The notes under the pieces: generated by a model
Database searches by the model: none
The model's input: only the letters and a program-made list of their open reading frames with translations
Told to the model about the DNA's origin: nothing
Assembly (NCBI GenBank): GCA_026645935.1
Contig: JAPKMP010000003.1
Coordinates: 1-64,000 of the forward strand
DNA from: Candidatus Villigracilaceae bacterium
Lineage (GTDB): Bacteria; Chloroflexota; Anaerolineae; Anaerolineales; Villigracilaceae
Direction: 5' to 3'
DNA length: 64,000 nucleotides
Made by a program: the position numbers and the translations under genes
Shown here: positions 25,214-32,702 of the stretch, one piece after another
Position numbering within the stretch: the stretch's first letter is position 1
Layout of the letters: the number at the start of each line of letters is the position of its first letter

Positions 25214-26245
25214 ATGAAAACCCTGATCGCTGGTCTTGGCTCTGTCGGACGACGCCATATGCGCAACCTGGTAGCGCTTGGTGAAACGGATATTGTCTTA
25301 TACCGAACTCATAAAGCGACATTGCCCGATGATGAACTCGCAGGTTATCCCGTCGAAACGGACTTGACCGAAGCGTTGAAGAATCACAAACCGGATGCGG
25401 TCATCGTTTCGAATCCCACGTCCATGCATTTGGATGTCGCCATTCCTGCCGCCGAGACGGGATGCGCCATTTTGCTCGAAAAGCCGATTGCCGCCTCGAT
25501 GGAACGGGTGGATGTTCTTCAAAAAACTGTTCAGAAAAACGGATCGAAAGTTCTCGTGGCGTTTCAATTTCGGTTTCATCCCGGCATGGTAAAAGCAAAA
25601 GAACTCATCCAAAACGGAGAGATCGGGCGGGTGGTTTCCGCTTCTGTCCATTTCGGAGAGTATCTTCCTGCCTGGCACCCCTGGGAGGACTACCGCCAGG
25701 GCTATGCAGCTCGATCCGACATGGGCGGTGGCGTGGTGGCAACTCAATGTCACTCGCTGGATTATCTTCCATGGCTGGTTGGGAAAAAGGTCGACTCCGC
25801 TTGGGGATTTGCCGCCAAACTCAGCGACCTCGAAGTGACCGCGGATGACACGTCCAAGATCGGACTGCGCTTCGAGGGCGGTGCATTCGGAAGCCTGCAT
25901 CTCGATTACAACCAGCAGCCGCCGGAGCATGAATTCCGCATCATCGGCACGAATGGAACCATAAAATGGAATCTCGCCGACGGCGCGGCTCGAATTTATC
26001 GCCCTCACCCCAACCCCTCTCCCTCAGGGAGAGAGGCGGGGGGTGAGGGACATTGGGACGTATTTCCCTTACCGGCTGGGTGGGAGCGAAATGTCATGTT
26101 CCAGGAACAAACAAGACATTTTATCGATATCGTCAAAGGGAAGGCTGCGCCATCCTGCACCCTGGAGGATGGCGTTCAGGTGCAAAAGATCATTTCTTCA
26201 GTCCATGAATCTCAGAAGACTGGCAGATTGATTGTGTTGAAGTAA
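25214..26245 (+). CDS. Gfo/Idh/MocA family oxidoreductase
   Basis: A 343-residue NAD(P)-dependent sugar or inositol dehydrogenase. It starts at ATG 25214 (MKTLIAGLGSVGRRHMRNLV, 20), preceded by AAGGATGGA; the extra N-terminal residues of the longer frame come from the 28-bp palindrome. The cofactor loop GLGSVGRRH is followed by NPTSMHLDVAI and LLEKPIAASM (the E-K-P signature with catalytic-type Lys), then the C-terminal GFO_IDH_MocA_C sheet. Residues RPHPNPSPSGREAGGEG, near position 270, are encoded by an inserted C/G-rich palindromic repeat (26002-26049) yet keep frame. Substrate inferred as an activated or free sugar. Confidence 0.88.
   Translation: MKTLIAGLGSVGRRHMRNLVALGETDIVLYRTHKATLPDDELAGYPVETDLTEALKNHKPDAVIVSNPTSMHLDVAIPAAETGCAILLEKPIAASMERVDVLQKTVQKNGSKVLVAFQFRFHPGMVKAKELIQNGEIGRVVSASVHFGEYLPAWHPWEDYRQGYAARSDMGGGVVATQCHSLDYLPWLVGKKVDSAWGFAAKLSDLEVTADDTSKIGLRFEGGAFGSLHLDYNQQPPEHEFRIIGTNGTIKWNLADGAARIYRPHPNPSPSGREAGGEGHWDVFPLPAGWERNVMFQEQTRHFIDIVKGKAAPSCTLEDGVQVQKIISSVHESQKTGRLIVLK
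26002..26049. repeat. In-frame C/G-rich palindromic repeat inside the Gfo/Idh/MocA gene
   Basis: CCCTCACC (26002-26009) and GGTGAGGG (26042-26049) are outer arms; CTCTCCCTCAGGGAGAG forms an inner palindrome. Its 48 bases are exactly divisible by three, so the reading frame is kept. Confidence 0.8.
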
Positions 26246-26274
26246 AAAAACGGCGATGTACCCGCCGTTTTTTT
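26244..26274. terminator. Bidirectional intrinsic terminator
   Basis: A-tract, CGGCG (26251-26255), 7-base loop, CGCCG (26263-26267), T-tract to 26274. It serves the convergent oxidoreductase and GT-C-like genes. Confidence 0.88.
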
Positions 26275-27892
26275 AAGGAAGCGTGTCCCATTTAATGTTG
26301 GAAGAGTCTGTTCTCAGAAATACTTTGACCCCGGGGGCGATCGCCCTGAAAACGTAATCGGTCATGTAAGGGGCGGCTTCTTCGCTGGTGTTTTCCCATA
26401 ACGAAACGATCACATCCGGTTTGAGTTTGCCGATGGTATGTGCGTAGTCCCACTTCATGTGACCAGGTCGCATGTTCGGGATGTCGGGAATCCCCATCGG
26501 CGTGCGGACGTTTTGGTGTGCGATGTACGGGTCTGCTTTGCCAAGGATGTCGATGGCGTATCGGTCTGGGAGAAGGTAGGGAATCGTCCCTGCGCCGACG
26601 ACGGCAATGGACGCTCCCGGCTTTGCGACCTTTTCAAGAGAGATGGCAATCTGCAAATTGCGGTCATTGCCTGCGACATAATCAGGACGGCGGGTGAAGT
26701 TCCAGCGCTCGATGGACTTCCACTCGCCAAGCAGGGCGTTGAAGGTTAATAAGGAAAAAGCGAATAGGATGAGATAAACCGCGCGCCAGCCCACTTCAAA
26801 TACTTGCCTGCTCCCGCCGCCATCCTCGGCGGCGGGGACGCCGCCTTGAGCTAGGGAATCACCCGCGCGTTTTATCCACTCGACAACCGCCCAACTGAAA
26901 CCGATGAAATACAAGGGCATGGCGATGACGATATAGCGGTTCGCCCCGCCGTGATTCTCCCAGGCGTCGCCCCCGACATAAACGGAGTAGGCGACCTGCC
27001 CGACAAGCAAGAGGAAGAGGAGGATTACTTTCCAATCCCGGCGGAAGAGGAAGATGGTTAGAGGGAGGAGGAATAGAACCCAGTTATGAAAGTAGGCAAA
27101 TTGAACAAAGGCGTACATCCCGCGCAGAAGGCGCAGGGTGGTATTCCAGCCTTCCACTTTGAGATAGTACGTGTTCGGAAGCCATTCGCCGTAAAAGGCG
27201 TAACGCGCAAGAGTCTGCCCGCCGAGAAAGAGGATCAAAAGGCTCAGTCCCCAGATGAGATGAGGTTTGCGGTTTTCCCTTTGCGTCCAGACTAACACGG
27301 CAAGGATAACAAGATACGGTACTGCCATATCAAACCGGACAAGGGTGGAGACGGCAAGCAATATGTAAATCCAGATGTTGAATCGTCCGTCGCTTTTAAC
27401 AGCCAGTAAAACCGCGGCGGTCAGAATCAATGTTAACAAACTGACTTCCATGCCGAGCAAGCCGAAGGAATTGAGTGGCGCGTAGAACGCGGTCAACGCC
27501 ACAGCAGAGAGCATGATGAAGAGGTCATCGCTGAAGTGTTCGACCAGTTTCTTAACGAGGAACAGGTTCAAGATCAAGAGAGAGGCGCCGAGAATTTGGA
27601 TGTAGAGTCCCGTTTGGTTGAGTCCGATCGGCAGGAGATGAATCAACGCCATGACCCCCGTCCATAAAGGATTCGTGATCCCCTCCACCCGCTCACCGGG
27701 ATTCCAGACCAGCCCGTTCCCGTGCGCGAGGTTGTAGGCATAGCGCATCGAGATCATCGCGTCGTCGAAGAGGACGTAATACGTTTTGCCTTCGATCTCG
27801 AAACTGGTCGCTGCGATGTAACGCTGACAATAAAAAATATATACTAGCACAAGCAGGGCAAAGAGAATATTTCGCAGAGTCTTGGAGTTCAT
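26273..27892 (-). CDS. GT-C type membrane glycosyltransferase-like protein (arabinofuranosyltransferase-like)
   Basis: A 539-residue integral membrane protein with about ten to eleven helices. The first extracytoplasmic loop has [20 protein letters not shown] (20) followed by [16 protein letters not shown]. This acidic-pair and GERVEG pattern is shared with AftB-type mycobacterial arabinofuranosyltransferases and other GT-C enzymes using polyprenyl-phosphate sugars. The C-terminal part is a soluble extracytoplasmic domain. A glycine-rich stretch near residue 350 ([12 protein letters not shown]), encoded by a GCCGCC palindromic tract, looks like another inserted repeat. The ATG lies eight bases from a TATAAT box, so the mRNA may be leaderless. 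Substrate unknown. Confidence 0.75.
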   Translation of the reverse strand: MNSKTLRNILFALLVLVYIFYCQRYIAATSFEIEGKTYYVLFDDAMISMRYAYNLAHGNGLVWNPGERVEGITNPLWTGVMALIHLLPIGLNQTGLYIQILGASLLILNLFLVKKLVEHFSDDLFIMLSAVALTAFYAPLNSFGLLGMEVSLLTLILTAAVLLAVKSDGRFNIWIYILLAVSTLVRFDMAVPYLVILAVLVWTQRENRKPHLIWGLSLLILFLGGQTLARYAFYGEWLPNTYYLKVEGWNTTLRLLRGMYAFVQFAYFHNWVLFLLPLTIFLFRRDWKVILLFLLLVGQVAYSVYVGGDAWENHGGANRYIVIAMPLYFIGFSWAVVEWIKRAGDSLAQGGVPAAEDGGGSRQVFEVGWRAVYLILFAFSLLTFNALLGEWKSIERWNFTRRPDYVAGNDRNLQIAISLEKVAKPGASIAVVGAGTIPYLLPDRYAIDILGKADPYIAHQNVRTPMGIPDIPNMRPGHMKWDYAHTIGKLKPDVIVSLWENTSEEAAPYMTDYVFRAIAPGVKVFLRTDSSNIKWDTLP

Positions 27893-27900
27893 CGCGTGGG

Positions 27901-27906
27901 ATTATA
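27901..27906 (-). promoter_or_regulatory. -10 box immediately before the GT-C-like gene
   Basis: Minus-strand TATAAT ends eight bases before ATG 27892, implying a leaderless or nearly leaderless transcript. Confidence 0.5.
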
Positions 27907-27926
27907 TCCCAGGGACGATGGTTCTT

Positions 27927-28499
27927 TTATGCAAACTGTTCCAAATTAACCGCCACAAGCGGATATGCCTCGTCTACGAATTTTTCGAGGGCGGGGCGTT
28001 TTTTCATGTGGCTGTAGTGCGTGGCAAGTCCGTAAATTGCCCAGGTGGCAACGGTGGCAGGAATTTCGGTGGGGACTTTTGATTTTCGCAGCCAATACGA
28101 AAGCAGATCGAATATCTGCTTCTTGATCGTCCCTTCAATAAGGGACTCGAATTGCTGATGCGGTTGAAAACAATCGCCATGCAAATGCACTAAAAACTCC
28201 ATCACTGCCAGAATCAAGTTGCGCAGATTATCGGGGGAATAGCTACACACATTCAATGTCCGTTTTTCGATCTCGGTCTTGAACGCCTTTTGGATCAAAT
28301 AATCAAGCAAAGCATATTTATCGGGGAAATGAGCGTAGAACGTAGCGCGGTTGATCTGGGCTTTGTCGGTTACATCCTGAACTGAGATGGTTTCGAATCC
28401 CTTCTCAGCGAGGAGAGTCTCAAAGGATTGCAAGATCAAGCCTCGGGTCCGTTTGACCCGGGGGTCTAGTTTTTCTTCTTCTTTTGGGTTAGGCAACAT
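27927..28499 (-). CDS. TetR/AcrR family repressor
   Basis: A 190-residue regulator. The N-terminal helix-turn-helix contains ILQSFETLLAEKGFETISVQ (20), DVTDKAQINRATFYAHFPDK (20) and YALLDYLIQKAF, a textbook TetR_N domain at about residues 18-64. The all-helical C-terminal ligand domain has no close assignment. It is divergent from the DoxX/F420-reductase/VOC operon and the 135-base gap has repeated TTAGTCAACA-like boxes, so it very likely represses that operon and itself. By analogy with catDE-type operons the inducer may be a quinone, catechol or aldehyde; this is inference. Confidence 0.9.
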   Translation of the reverse strand: MLPNPKEEEKLDPRVKRTRGLILQSFETLLAEKGFETISVQDVTDKAQINRATFYAHFPDKYALLDYLIQKAFKTEIEKRTLNVCSYSPDNLRNLILAVMEFLVHLHGDCFQPHQQFESLIEGTIKKQIFDLLSYWLRKSKVPTEIPATVATWAIYGLATHYSHMKKRPALEKFVDEAYPLVAVNLEQFA

Positions 28500-28516
28500 T
28501 TTTACTCCTTTGTTGC

Positions 28517-28585
28517 TTAGTCAACATTTGAAAATCTTTGTTGGTTGACTTTCAATTGAGGGATTGGTAAATTAGTCGACATCTG
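28517..28585. promoter_or_regulatory. Candidate TetR operators in the divergent gap
   Basis: TTAGTCAACATTTG (28517-28530) is repeated as TTAGTCGACATCTG (28572-28585). AGTCAAC (28519-28525) and GTTGACT (28544-28550) form an inverted pair. Two similarly spaced sites between divergent genes fit autoregulation plus operon control. Confidence 0.5.
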
Positions 28586-28634
28586 TTGTTTATCCAACGG
28601 ATGTATATTAACAAACAACTCAAGGAGAGTCAAG

Positions 28635-29006
28635 CTGAACATCGCATTATGGATCATACAAGTTTTGCTAGCAGGCATGTACGGTATGGCAGGTAGTATG
28701 AAAGCCTTCACACCAGATAAAGTGCGCACGAATCCGCAAATGACCTGGGCTCATGACAAACAGGATGGATACATCCGTTTTGTTGGGGTCTCTGAACTGC
28801 TAGGCGCCGTGGGGCTGATCATTCCTGCCGTTACCGGCATTCTGCCCTGGCTCACGCCGTTGGCGTCTGTTGGGCTTGCCCTTATTCAGGTCCTTGCCAT
28901 TTTCACCGTACACCTTCCAAAGAAAGAATATCAGGTCATTCCTGTGAACATTGTTCTTTTGGTGCTGGCAATCGTTGCAGCATACGGTCGCTTTAGATTG
29001 TCATAA
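28635..29006 (+). CDS. DoxX family membrane protein, probable CTG start
   Basis: A small membrane protein with four helices. The first conventional in-frame start is TTG 28665, but the family normally begins about ten residues earlier with a hydrophobic helix. In-frame CTG at 28635 gives MNIALWIIQVLLAGMYGMAG (20), an ordinary DoxX N-terminus, and has AAGGAGAG seven bases upstream, while TTG 28665 has no ribosome site. GVSELLGAVGLIIPAVTGIL (20) and the C-terminal helices fit DoxX/CatD. In Bacillus catDE, the DoxX partner and a catechol dioxygenase protect against quinones; the same pairing occurs here. It is the first gene of the operon. Confidence 0.82.
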   Translation: MNIALWIIQVLLAGMYGMAGSMKAFTPDKVRTNPQMTWAHDKQDGYIRFVGVSELLGAVGLIIPAVTGILPWLTPLASVGLALIQVLAIFTVHLPKKEYQVIPVNIVLLVLAIVAAYGRFRLS

Positions 29007-29033
29007 TCAAATTTCAATTAGGAGATATAAAAC

Positions 29034-29651
29034 ATGAACATCACAATCATTGGTGCAGGTAACATGGGACGCGGGATCGCAACTCGCGCCATCGCAGGCG
29101 GACACAAGGTGACCTTTGTGGATGCCCACCCCGAAACCGCGCAGAAAGCCGCCGCAGATCTGAAAGCCGAAGTCGGCACGCTCGATACCCCACTCGGTGA
29201 CGTAGTCGTGCTCGCCGTTTGGTACGGCACCAACATTGAAATTGCCAAGCAACTCGGCAATAAACTCGCCGGCAAAGTCGTGGTGGATATTGCCAACCCG
29301 CTCAATGCCACCTACGATGGTCTCGCCACCGCGCCGGATTCCTCCTCTGCAGAAGATCTCGCCAAGGCACTCGTCGCTGGTACAAAGGTCGTCAAGGCTT
29401 TCAACACCACCTTCGCGGGCACACTCCTCGCCGGTGAAGCAGGTGGACAGAAACTCGATGTCTTCATTGCTGGTGACGACGCTGATGCCAAAGCCAAGGT
29501 TGCTCAGATCGTCACCGATGGTGGCATGCGCGCTGTGGATGCAGGTCCGCTGAGCCGTGCCCGCCAGATCGAAGGCATGCAGTTGCTGCACATCGTCTTG
29601 CAAGGATCTCTTGGCACAAATTGGGGCAGCGCGCTTAAGATCCTCGCGTAA
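29034..29651 (+). CDS. NADPH:F420 oxidoreductase-like NAD(P)-binding protein
   Basis: A 205-residue protein. The N-terminal MNITIIGAGNMGRGIATRAI (20) binds NAD(P). DVVVLAVWYGTNIEIAKQLG (20), VVDIANPLNATYDGL and VVKAFNTTFAGTLL are the core blocks of the F420_oxidored (NADP-binding) family, and the C-terminal DAGPLSRARQIEGMQLLHIV (20) matches Fno-like enzymes. Whether it uses F420 is not shown; many relatives are general NADPH-dependent reductases. It lies between DoxX and the VOC dioxygenase with 27- and 64-base gaps, in the TetR-controlled operon, suggesting a redox step in detoxification. Confidence 0.85.
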   Translation: MNITIIGAGNMGRGIATRAIAGGHKVTFVDAHPETAQKAAADLKAEVGTLDTPLGDVVVLAVWYGTNIEIAKQLGNKLAGKVVVDIANPLNATYDGLATAPDSSSAEDLAKALVAGTKVVKAFNTTFAGTLLAGEAGGQKLDVFIAGDDADAKAKVAQIVTDGGMRAVDAGPLSRARQIEGMQLLHIVLQGSLGTNWGSALKILA

Positions 29652-29715
29652 TTCCAAATCATGTAAAATGGAGAGCAATCTCTGGAGATTGCTCTCCGAA
29701 AGTTAAAGGTACAAA

Positions 29716-30627
29716 ATGATGACGCAACCAAACACAACTCATGAATATTCGGTTCATCCCGCCACACGAATGGGACACGTCTCCCTAAATGTTGCCAACA
29801 TTGAGAATCAGATTCTATTTTACGAAAAAGCAATGGGCTTCAAAGTCCACTGGCGCGAAGGGAATAAAGCCGGTCTCGGCGCGGGCGGCGCGGACCTGCT
29901 TCAACTCACCGAAGAACCGAACCTCAAACGTTATCAACGCACAACCGGTTTGTATCACTTTGCCATCCTCTTCCCAAATCGCCGCGAGCTCGCCATTGCC
30001 ATGGCGCGTTTGTTTGCGTTGAAGGTTCCCAACTCGCCCACCGATCATGTGATGACCAAGACCACCTACCTCAGCGACCCCGAAGGCAACGGCATCGAAC
30101 TATATTGCGAATCGCCCGAAGATGGTTCGTGGACGATCAAAGACGGCAACTACGAAGCCCGCTGGGCAGACGGACGCTGGAGCGATGGACGCGAAGCGCT
30201 CGATGTGGATGCGCTTTTCAAACACCTCAACCAAGATGATCGAATCGATTCTCCCATCCCCGCCGAAACTCGTATGGGTCATGTCCACTTGCACGTGCGC
30301 GATATTCCCGAAGCTGTCGATTTTTATCATGGTGTGCTCGGCTTCGACGTGATGGGTATTTCAAAAGGGATCGGGATGGCATTCGTCTCGGCTGGCGGAT
30401 ACCACCACCACATCGGACTCAACACCTGGAATGGACACGGCGCGCCTCCTCCCCCGCCCAATGCGGTGGGACTGCGCTTCATGACCGTGGACTACCCGAA
30501 TCCTTCCGCCCTCGCCGAAGTAACCGCCCGCGTGGAAGCAGCTGGTATCTCCTATAACAAGACGGACGATGGCTATCTGCTTCACGACCCTTTCCAAAAC
30601 GGAGTTTTGTTACGCTCAGTTGGTTAG
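29716..30627 (+). CDS. catE: Two-domain VOC protein, catechol-2,3-dioxygenase-like (CatE-like)
   Basis: A 303-residue protein made of two VOC (glyoxalase/extradiol) domains. Domain 1 spans about residues 15-135 (MGHVSLNVANIENQILFYEK, 20; GLYHFAILFP; GNGIELYCESPED). Domain 2 spans about 185-300 (MGHVHLHVRDIPEAVDFYHG, 20; GGYHHHIGLNTW; LHDPFQNGVLL). The His and Glu positions suited to metal binding in extradiol dioxygenases are visible. Size and layout match CatE-type catechol-2,3-dioxygenases, which open catechol rings with O2; glyoxalase-like or other ring-cleaving activity cannot be excluded. It is the last gene of the TetR-controlled operon, followed by a strong terminator. Confidence 0.85.
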   Translation: MMTQPNTTHEYSVHPATRMGHVSLNVANIENQILFYEKAMGFKVHWREGNKAGLGAGGADLLQLTEEPNLKRYQRTTGLYHFAILFPNRRELAIAMARLFALKVPNSPTDHVMTKTTYLSDPEGNGIELYCESPEDGSWTIKDGNYEARWADGRWSDGREALDVDALFKHLNQDDRIDSPIPAETRMGHVHLHVRDIPEAVDFYHGVLGFDVMGISKGIGMAFVSAGGYHHHIGLNTWNGHGAPPPPPNAVGLRFMTVDYPNPSALAEVTARVEAAGISYNKTDDGYLLHDPFQNGVLLRSVG

Positions 30628-30631
30628 AGAC

Positions 30632-30660
30632 TGTAGGTCAGGCTTTTAGCCTGACAACCT
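30632..30660. repeat. Short palindromic repeat (TGTAGGTCA family)
   Basis: TGTAGG then GTCAGGCT-ttt-AGCCTGAC and a degenerate right arm. It belongs with the elements at 5621, 6966 and 17577. Confidence 0.7.
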
Positions 30661-30670
30661 CAAAAACACA

Positions 30671-30704
30671 GACCGTGGACGAACCGTCCGCGGTCCTTTT
30701 ATTT
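30671..30704 (+). terminator. Intrinsic terminator of the catDE-like operon
   Basis: GACCG-t-GGACG (30671-30681), loop aac, CGTCC-g-CGGTC (30685-30695), then CTTTTATTT. Confidence 0.88.
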
Positions 30705-30796
30705 CTCATAAAGTTCTGTGTTTTCTTTGGCAAAACTCCCGGTACGAATTTCAAAACCCGTGTCGTCTCTACCGAAACGAAAGAGAGACTTCATCC

Positions 30797-31219
30797 ATGT
30801 ACGCCCAATTTTCCGACCCACCTTTCAAGATCGTCTTCAACCCAGAAGGCAACGAACCGGCTGATGTCTGCATTCCCAACATCAGCCCAAAAGAACGCCA
30901 AAAACGGATGCGCTTTGGCATCATCCAGTTGGCGGCCACTTTCATCATCCTCGCCATCCTGCTCCTGGTCGGCGCGGATAAACTCTGGCGCTCGCCGCTC
31001 TTCGCCTTGTTCTCCGCTGGGGCAGTTTCCATCTTTCAAGCCCTCGACAAGACCTGAGTAGCCCTGGCTGCGCGTCGTGTACGCCGCACATCTGAAAAAT
31101 ATGAACGCGTCAAAGATGACAAAGAAAATGCCCAGATCACACATCAGGCGATGATAGTCATCCTCAAGGGGACACTGGTTGGGCTTGCAATCACCGCCCT
31201 GATCATGCTAATCCCATAA
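30797..31219 (+). CDS. Small membrane protein with one in-frame TGA at codon 87 (selenocysteine candidate or nonsense mutation)
   Basis: Codons 1-86 (MYAQFSDPPFKIVFNPEGNE...) end at TGA 31055-31057, but the same frame continues with no frameshift for 53 more codons to TAA 31217. The second part (VALAARRVRRTSEKYERVKD, 20) has normal codon use and ends in a clear membrane helix (LKGTLVGLAITALIMLI). The first part has two helices (residues about 40-60 and 66-80). So a 140-residue protein with three helices is broken only by TGA. Eighteen bases after the TGA a 7-bp hairpin with loop CGTGT fits loose bacterial SECIS rules. Alternatives are a point nonsense mutation (pseudogene) or a genuine 86-residue protein. 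Family unknown. Confidence 0.55.
31055..31088 (+). promoter_or_regulatory. Possible bacterial SECIS-like hairpin after the in-frame TGA
   Basis: TGA 31055-31057; stem TGCGCGT (31069-31075) with ACGCCGCA (31081-31088), one bulged C; apical loop CGTGT (31076-31080) with G as second base. The TGA-to-loop distance is 18 bases. Short GC-rich hairpins arise by chance, so this is only suggestive. Confidence 0.3.
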
Positions 31220-31230
31220 ATCAAATAAGG

Positions 31231-31257
31231 CGCCCTGCATCAAAGCAGGGCGTTTTT
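31231..31257 (+). terminator. Intrinsic terminator after the TGA-interrupted gene
   Basis: CGCCCTGC (31231-31238), 6-base loop, GCAGGGCG (31245-31252), TTTTT. Its position after the distal TAA, rather than after the TGA, supports the longer unit. Beyond it, 31258-31452 holds an AATCGTAAATC repeat pair and a possible -10 TATAAT (31378-31383). Confidence 0.9.
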
Positions 31258-31452
31258 ATTTGCCAACCCAAAGCGCGTCGAACCAAACGGATGGATTTTT
31301 TCTGATTAATGAGAAGAGTTTACGGGTTGGCTTATCTCATTAAGTCTGGTGAGACGCACCACCGTAACCGCTTGGCGTATAATTCAATCACCAATCGTAA
31401 ATCCAAAACTTGTATTGAGCTTGTTGAAATATCGTAAATCGGAAATCAACCC

Positions 31453-32217
31453 ATGCACATCCTTGTAACCAACGACGACGGCGTAACCGCCCCCGGTCTC
31501 CTCGCACTCGCGCAGGAAATGCGCAAACTCGGCAAAGTGACCGTCTTTGCGCCGGATAAGAACTGGTCTGCCTCGGGTCATGTCAAAACCATGGAGCGAC
31601 CCCTGCGTGTAAAGGAAGTGGCTCTCGCGGATGGCACCTCCGCCTTTGCCTCAGACGGTGCACCTTCGGATTGCGTCGCGTTGCCCTTGCTTGGGCTTGT
31701 CGACGAAGCCATTGACATTGTCGTTTCAGGCATCAATCCCAACGCCAATATCGGGCACGACATCACCTATTCCGGCACGGTCACGGCCGCGATGGAAGCC
31801 GTAATTGCAGGTGTTAGCGGCGTAGCCGTTTCATTGGATTCGCCTGAGGGGCACAAAGGCTTACTCGACTACTCAACTTCTGCCGTGGTCGCGAGGCGCG
31901 TCGTCGAACAAGTCATCGCGGATGGTTTGCCCGAAGGCGTCGTCTTGAATGTCAATGTGCCATATCTCACCGAATCCGAACTCAAGGGATACATGATCAC
32001 CCGTCAGGGACTCCGCGTCTATCGCGACGCACTCGACGTGCGCAGTGACCCGCGCGGCAAACCGTATTACTGGATCGGCGGCGAAGCCCCCACCGGCGTG
32101 GACGAACCCGGCACCGATTTTGGCGCTTTACGCGCTGGCTATGTGTCCATCACGCCATTGCATTTGGATTTGACCCACCTCAAGGCGATGGATGTGTTGA
32201 AGAAGTGGAATTTTTAG
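31453..32217 (+). CDS. surE: 5'/3'-nucleotidase SurE
   Basis: A 254-residue metal-dependent phosphatase that hydrolyses nucleoside 5'- and 3'-monophosphates, a survival and repair function. The N-terminal MHILVTNDDGVTAPGLLALA (20) holds the metal-binding Asp pair. NWSASGHVKTMERPLRV, SDGAPSDCVALPL and VSGINPNANIGHDITYSGTV (20) are the other SurE signature blocks; the Ser and Asn in SGINPNAN complete the active site. Length and motif order are normal. It is followed closely by a small gene of unknown function. Confidence 0.96.
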   Translation: MHILVTNDDGVTAPGLLALAQEMRKLGKVTVFAPDKNWSASGHVKTMERPLRVKEVALADGTSAFASDGAPSDCVALPLLGLVDEAIDIVVSGINPNANIGHDITYSGTVTAAMEAVIAGVSGVAVSLDSPEGHKGLLDYSTSAVVARRVVEQVIADGLPEGVVLNVNVPYLTESELKGYMITRQGLRVYRDALDVRSDPRGKPYYWIGGEAPTGVDEPGTDFGALRAGYVSITPLHLDLTHLKAMDVLKKWNF

Positions 32218-32277
32218 ACCATGGGCTATCGCAAATCAACGGTCAATGGTCCATCGTCCACGGGTAGAAAGGCAATC

Positions 32278-32559
32278 ATGAACTTTCTCAAAAAACTTTT
32301 CGCACCCCGTCCTGCCTACACCAAAAGCTATTACACCTTCACCGTAAAATGCAAACGCTGCGGCGAGACCATCACCGGGCGCGTGGACCTCGATAACGAC
32401 CTCAGCGTGGAATACGAAGCAGGCGGCGATGTCTTCCACGCCCGCAAGGTTCTGATGGGAGAGAACAAATGCTTCCAGCGTGTGGAGGTGATCTTCAAAT
32501 TCAATTCAGAGCGGCAGGTCGTCGAAAAAGAAATCATCGGTGGAGAATTCGTCGGGTGA
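32278..32559 (+). CDS. Small conserved-looking protein with Cys pair
   Basis: A 93-residue protein. I start it at ATG 32278 (MNFLKKLFAPRPAYTKSYYT, 20), because the upstream 19 codons are translation of a GGTCAATGGTCCATCG repeat. FTVKCKRCGETITGRVDLDN (20) gives a CxxC that suggests half a zinc ribbon, with a further Cys in GENKCFQRVEVIF. The remainder alternates strands. I do not recognise a named family. It may be a small metal-binding protein. Sixty bases separate it from surE. Confidence 0.7.
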   Translation: MNFLKKLFAPRPAYTKSYYTFTVKCKRCGETITGRVDLDNDLSVEYEAGGDVFHARKVLMGENKCFQRVEVIFKFNSERQVVEKEIIGGEFVG

Positions 32560-32569
32560 TTGAAATGAT

Positions 32570-32636
32570 TTAACGCAAAAACCCGGAAGCGCAAAGGAAA
32601 GGCTTTGAATCCTGGCGCCTGGCGACTTTGCGTTAA
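32570..32636. repeat. Inverted repeat of the AACGCAAA family
   Basis: Perfect 10-bp arms TTAACGCAAA (32570-32579) and TTTGCGTTAA (32627-32636) enclose GCGCAAAGG-type sequence. It fills the gap before the next lipoprotein gene. Confidence 0.75.
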
Positions 32637-32702
32637 CAAATCTTGACTTTCTTATTCAACGACTAGTGGAAATAACCTGGTTTATATCCTTGTGAGGTTG
32701 TC

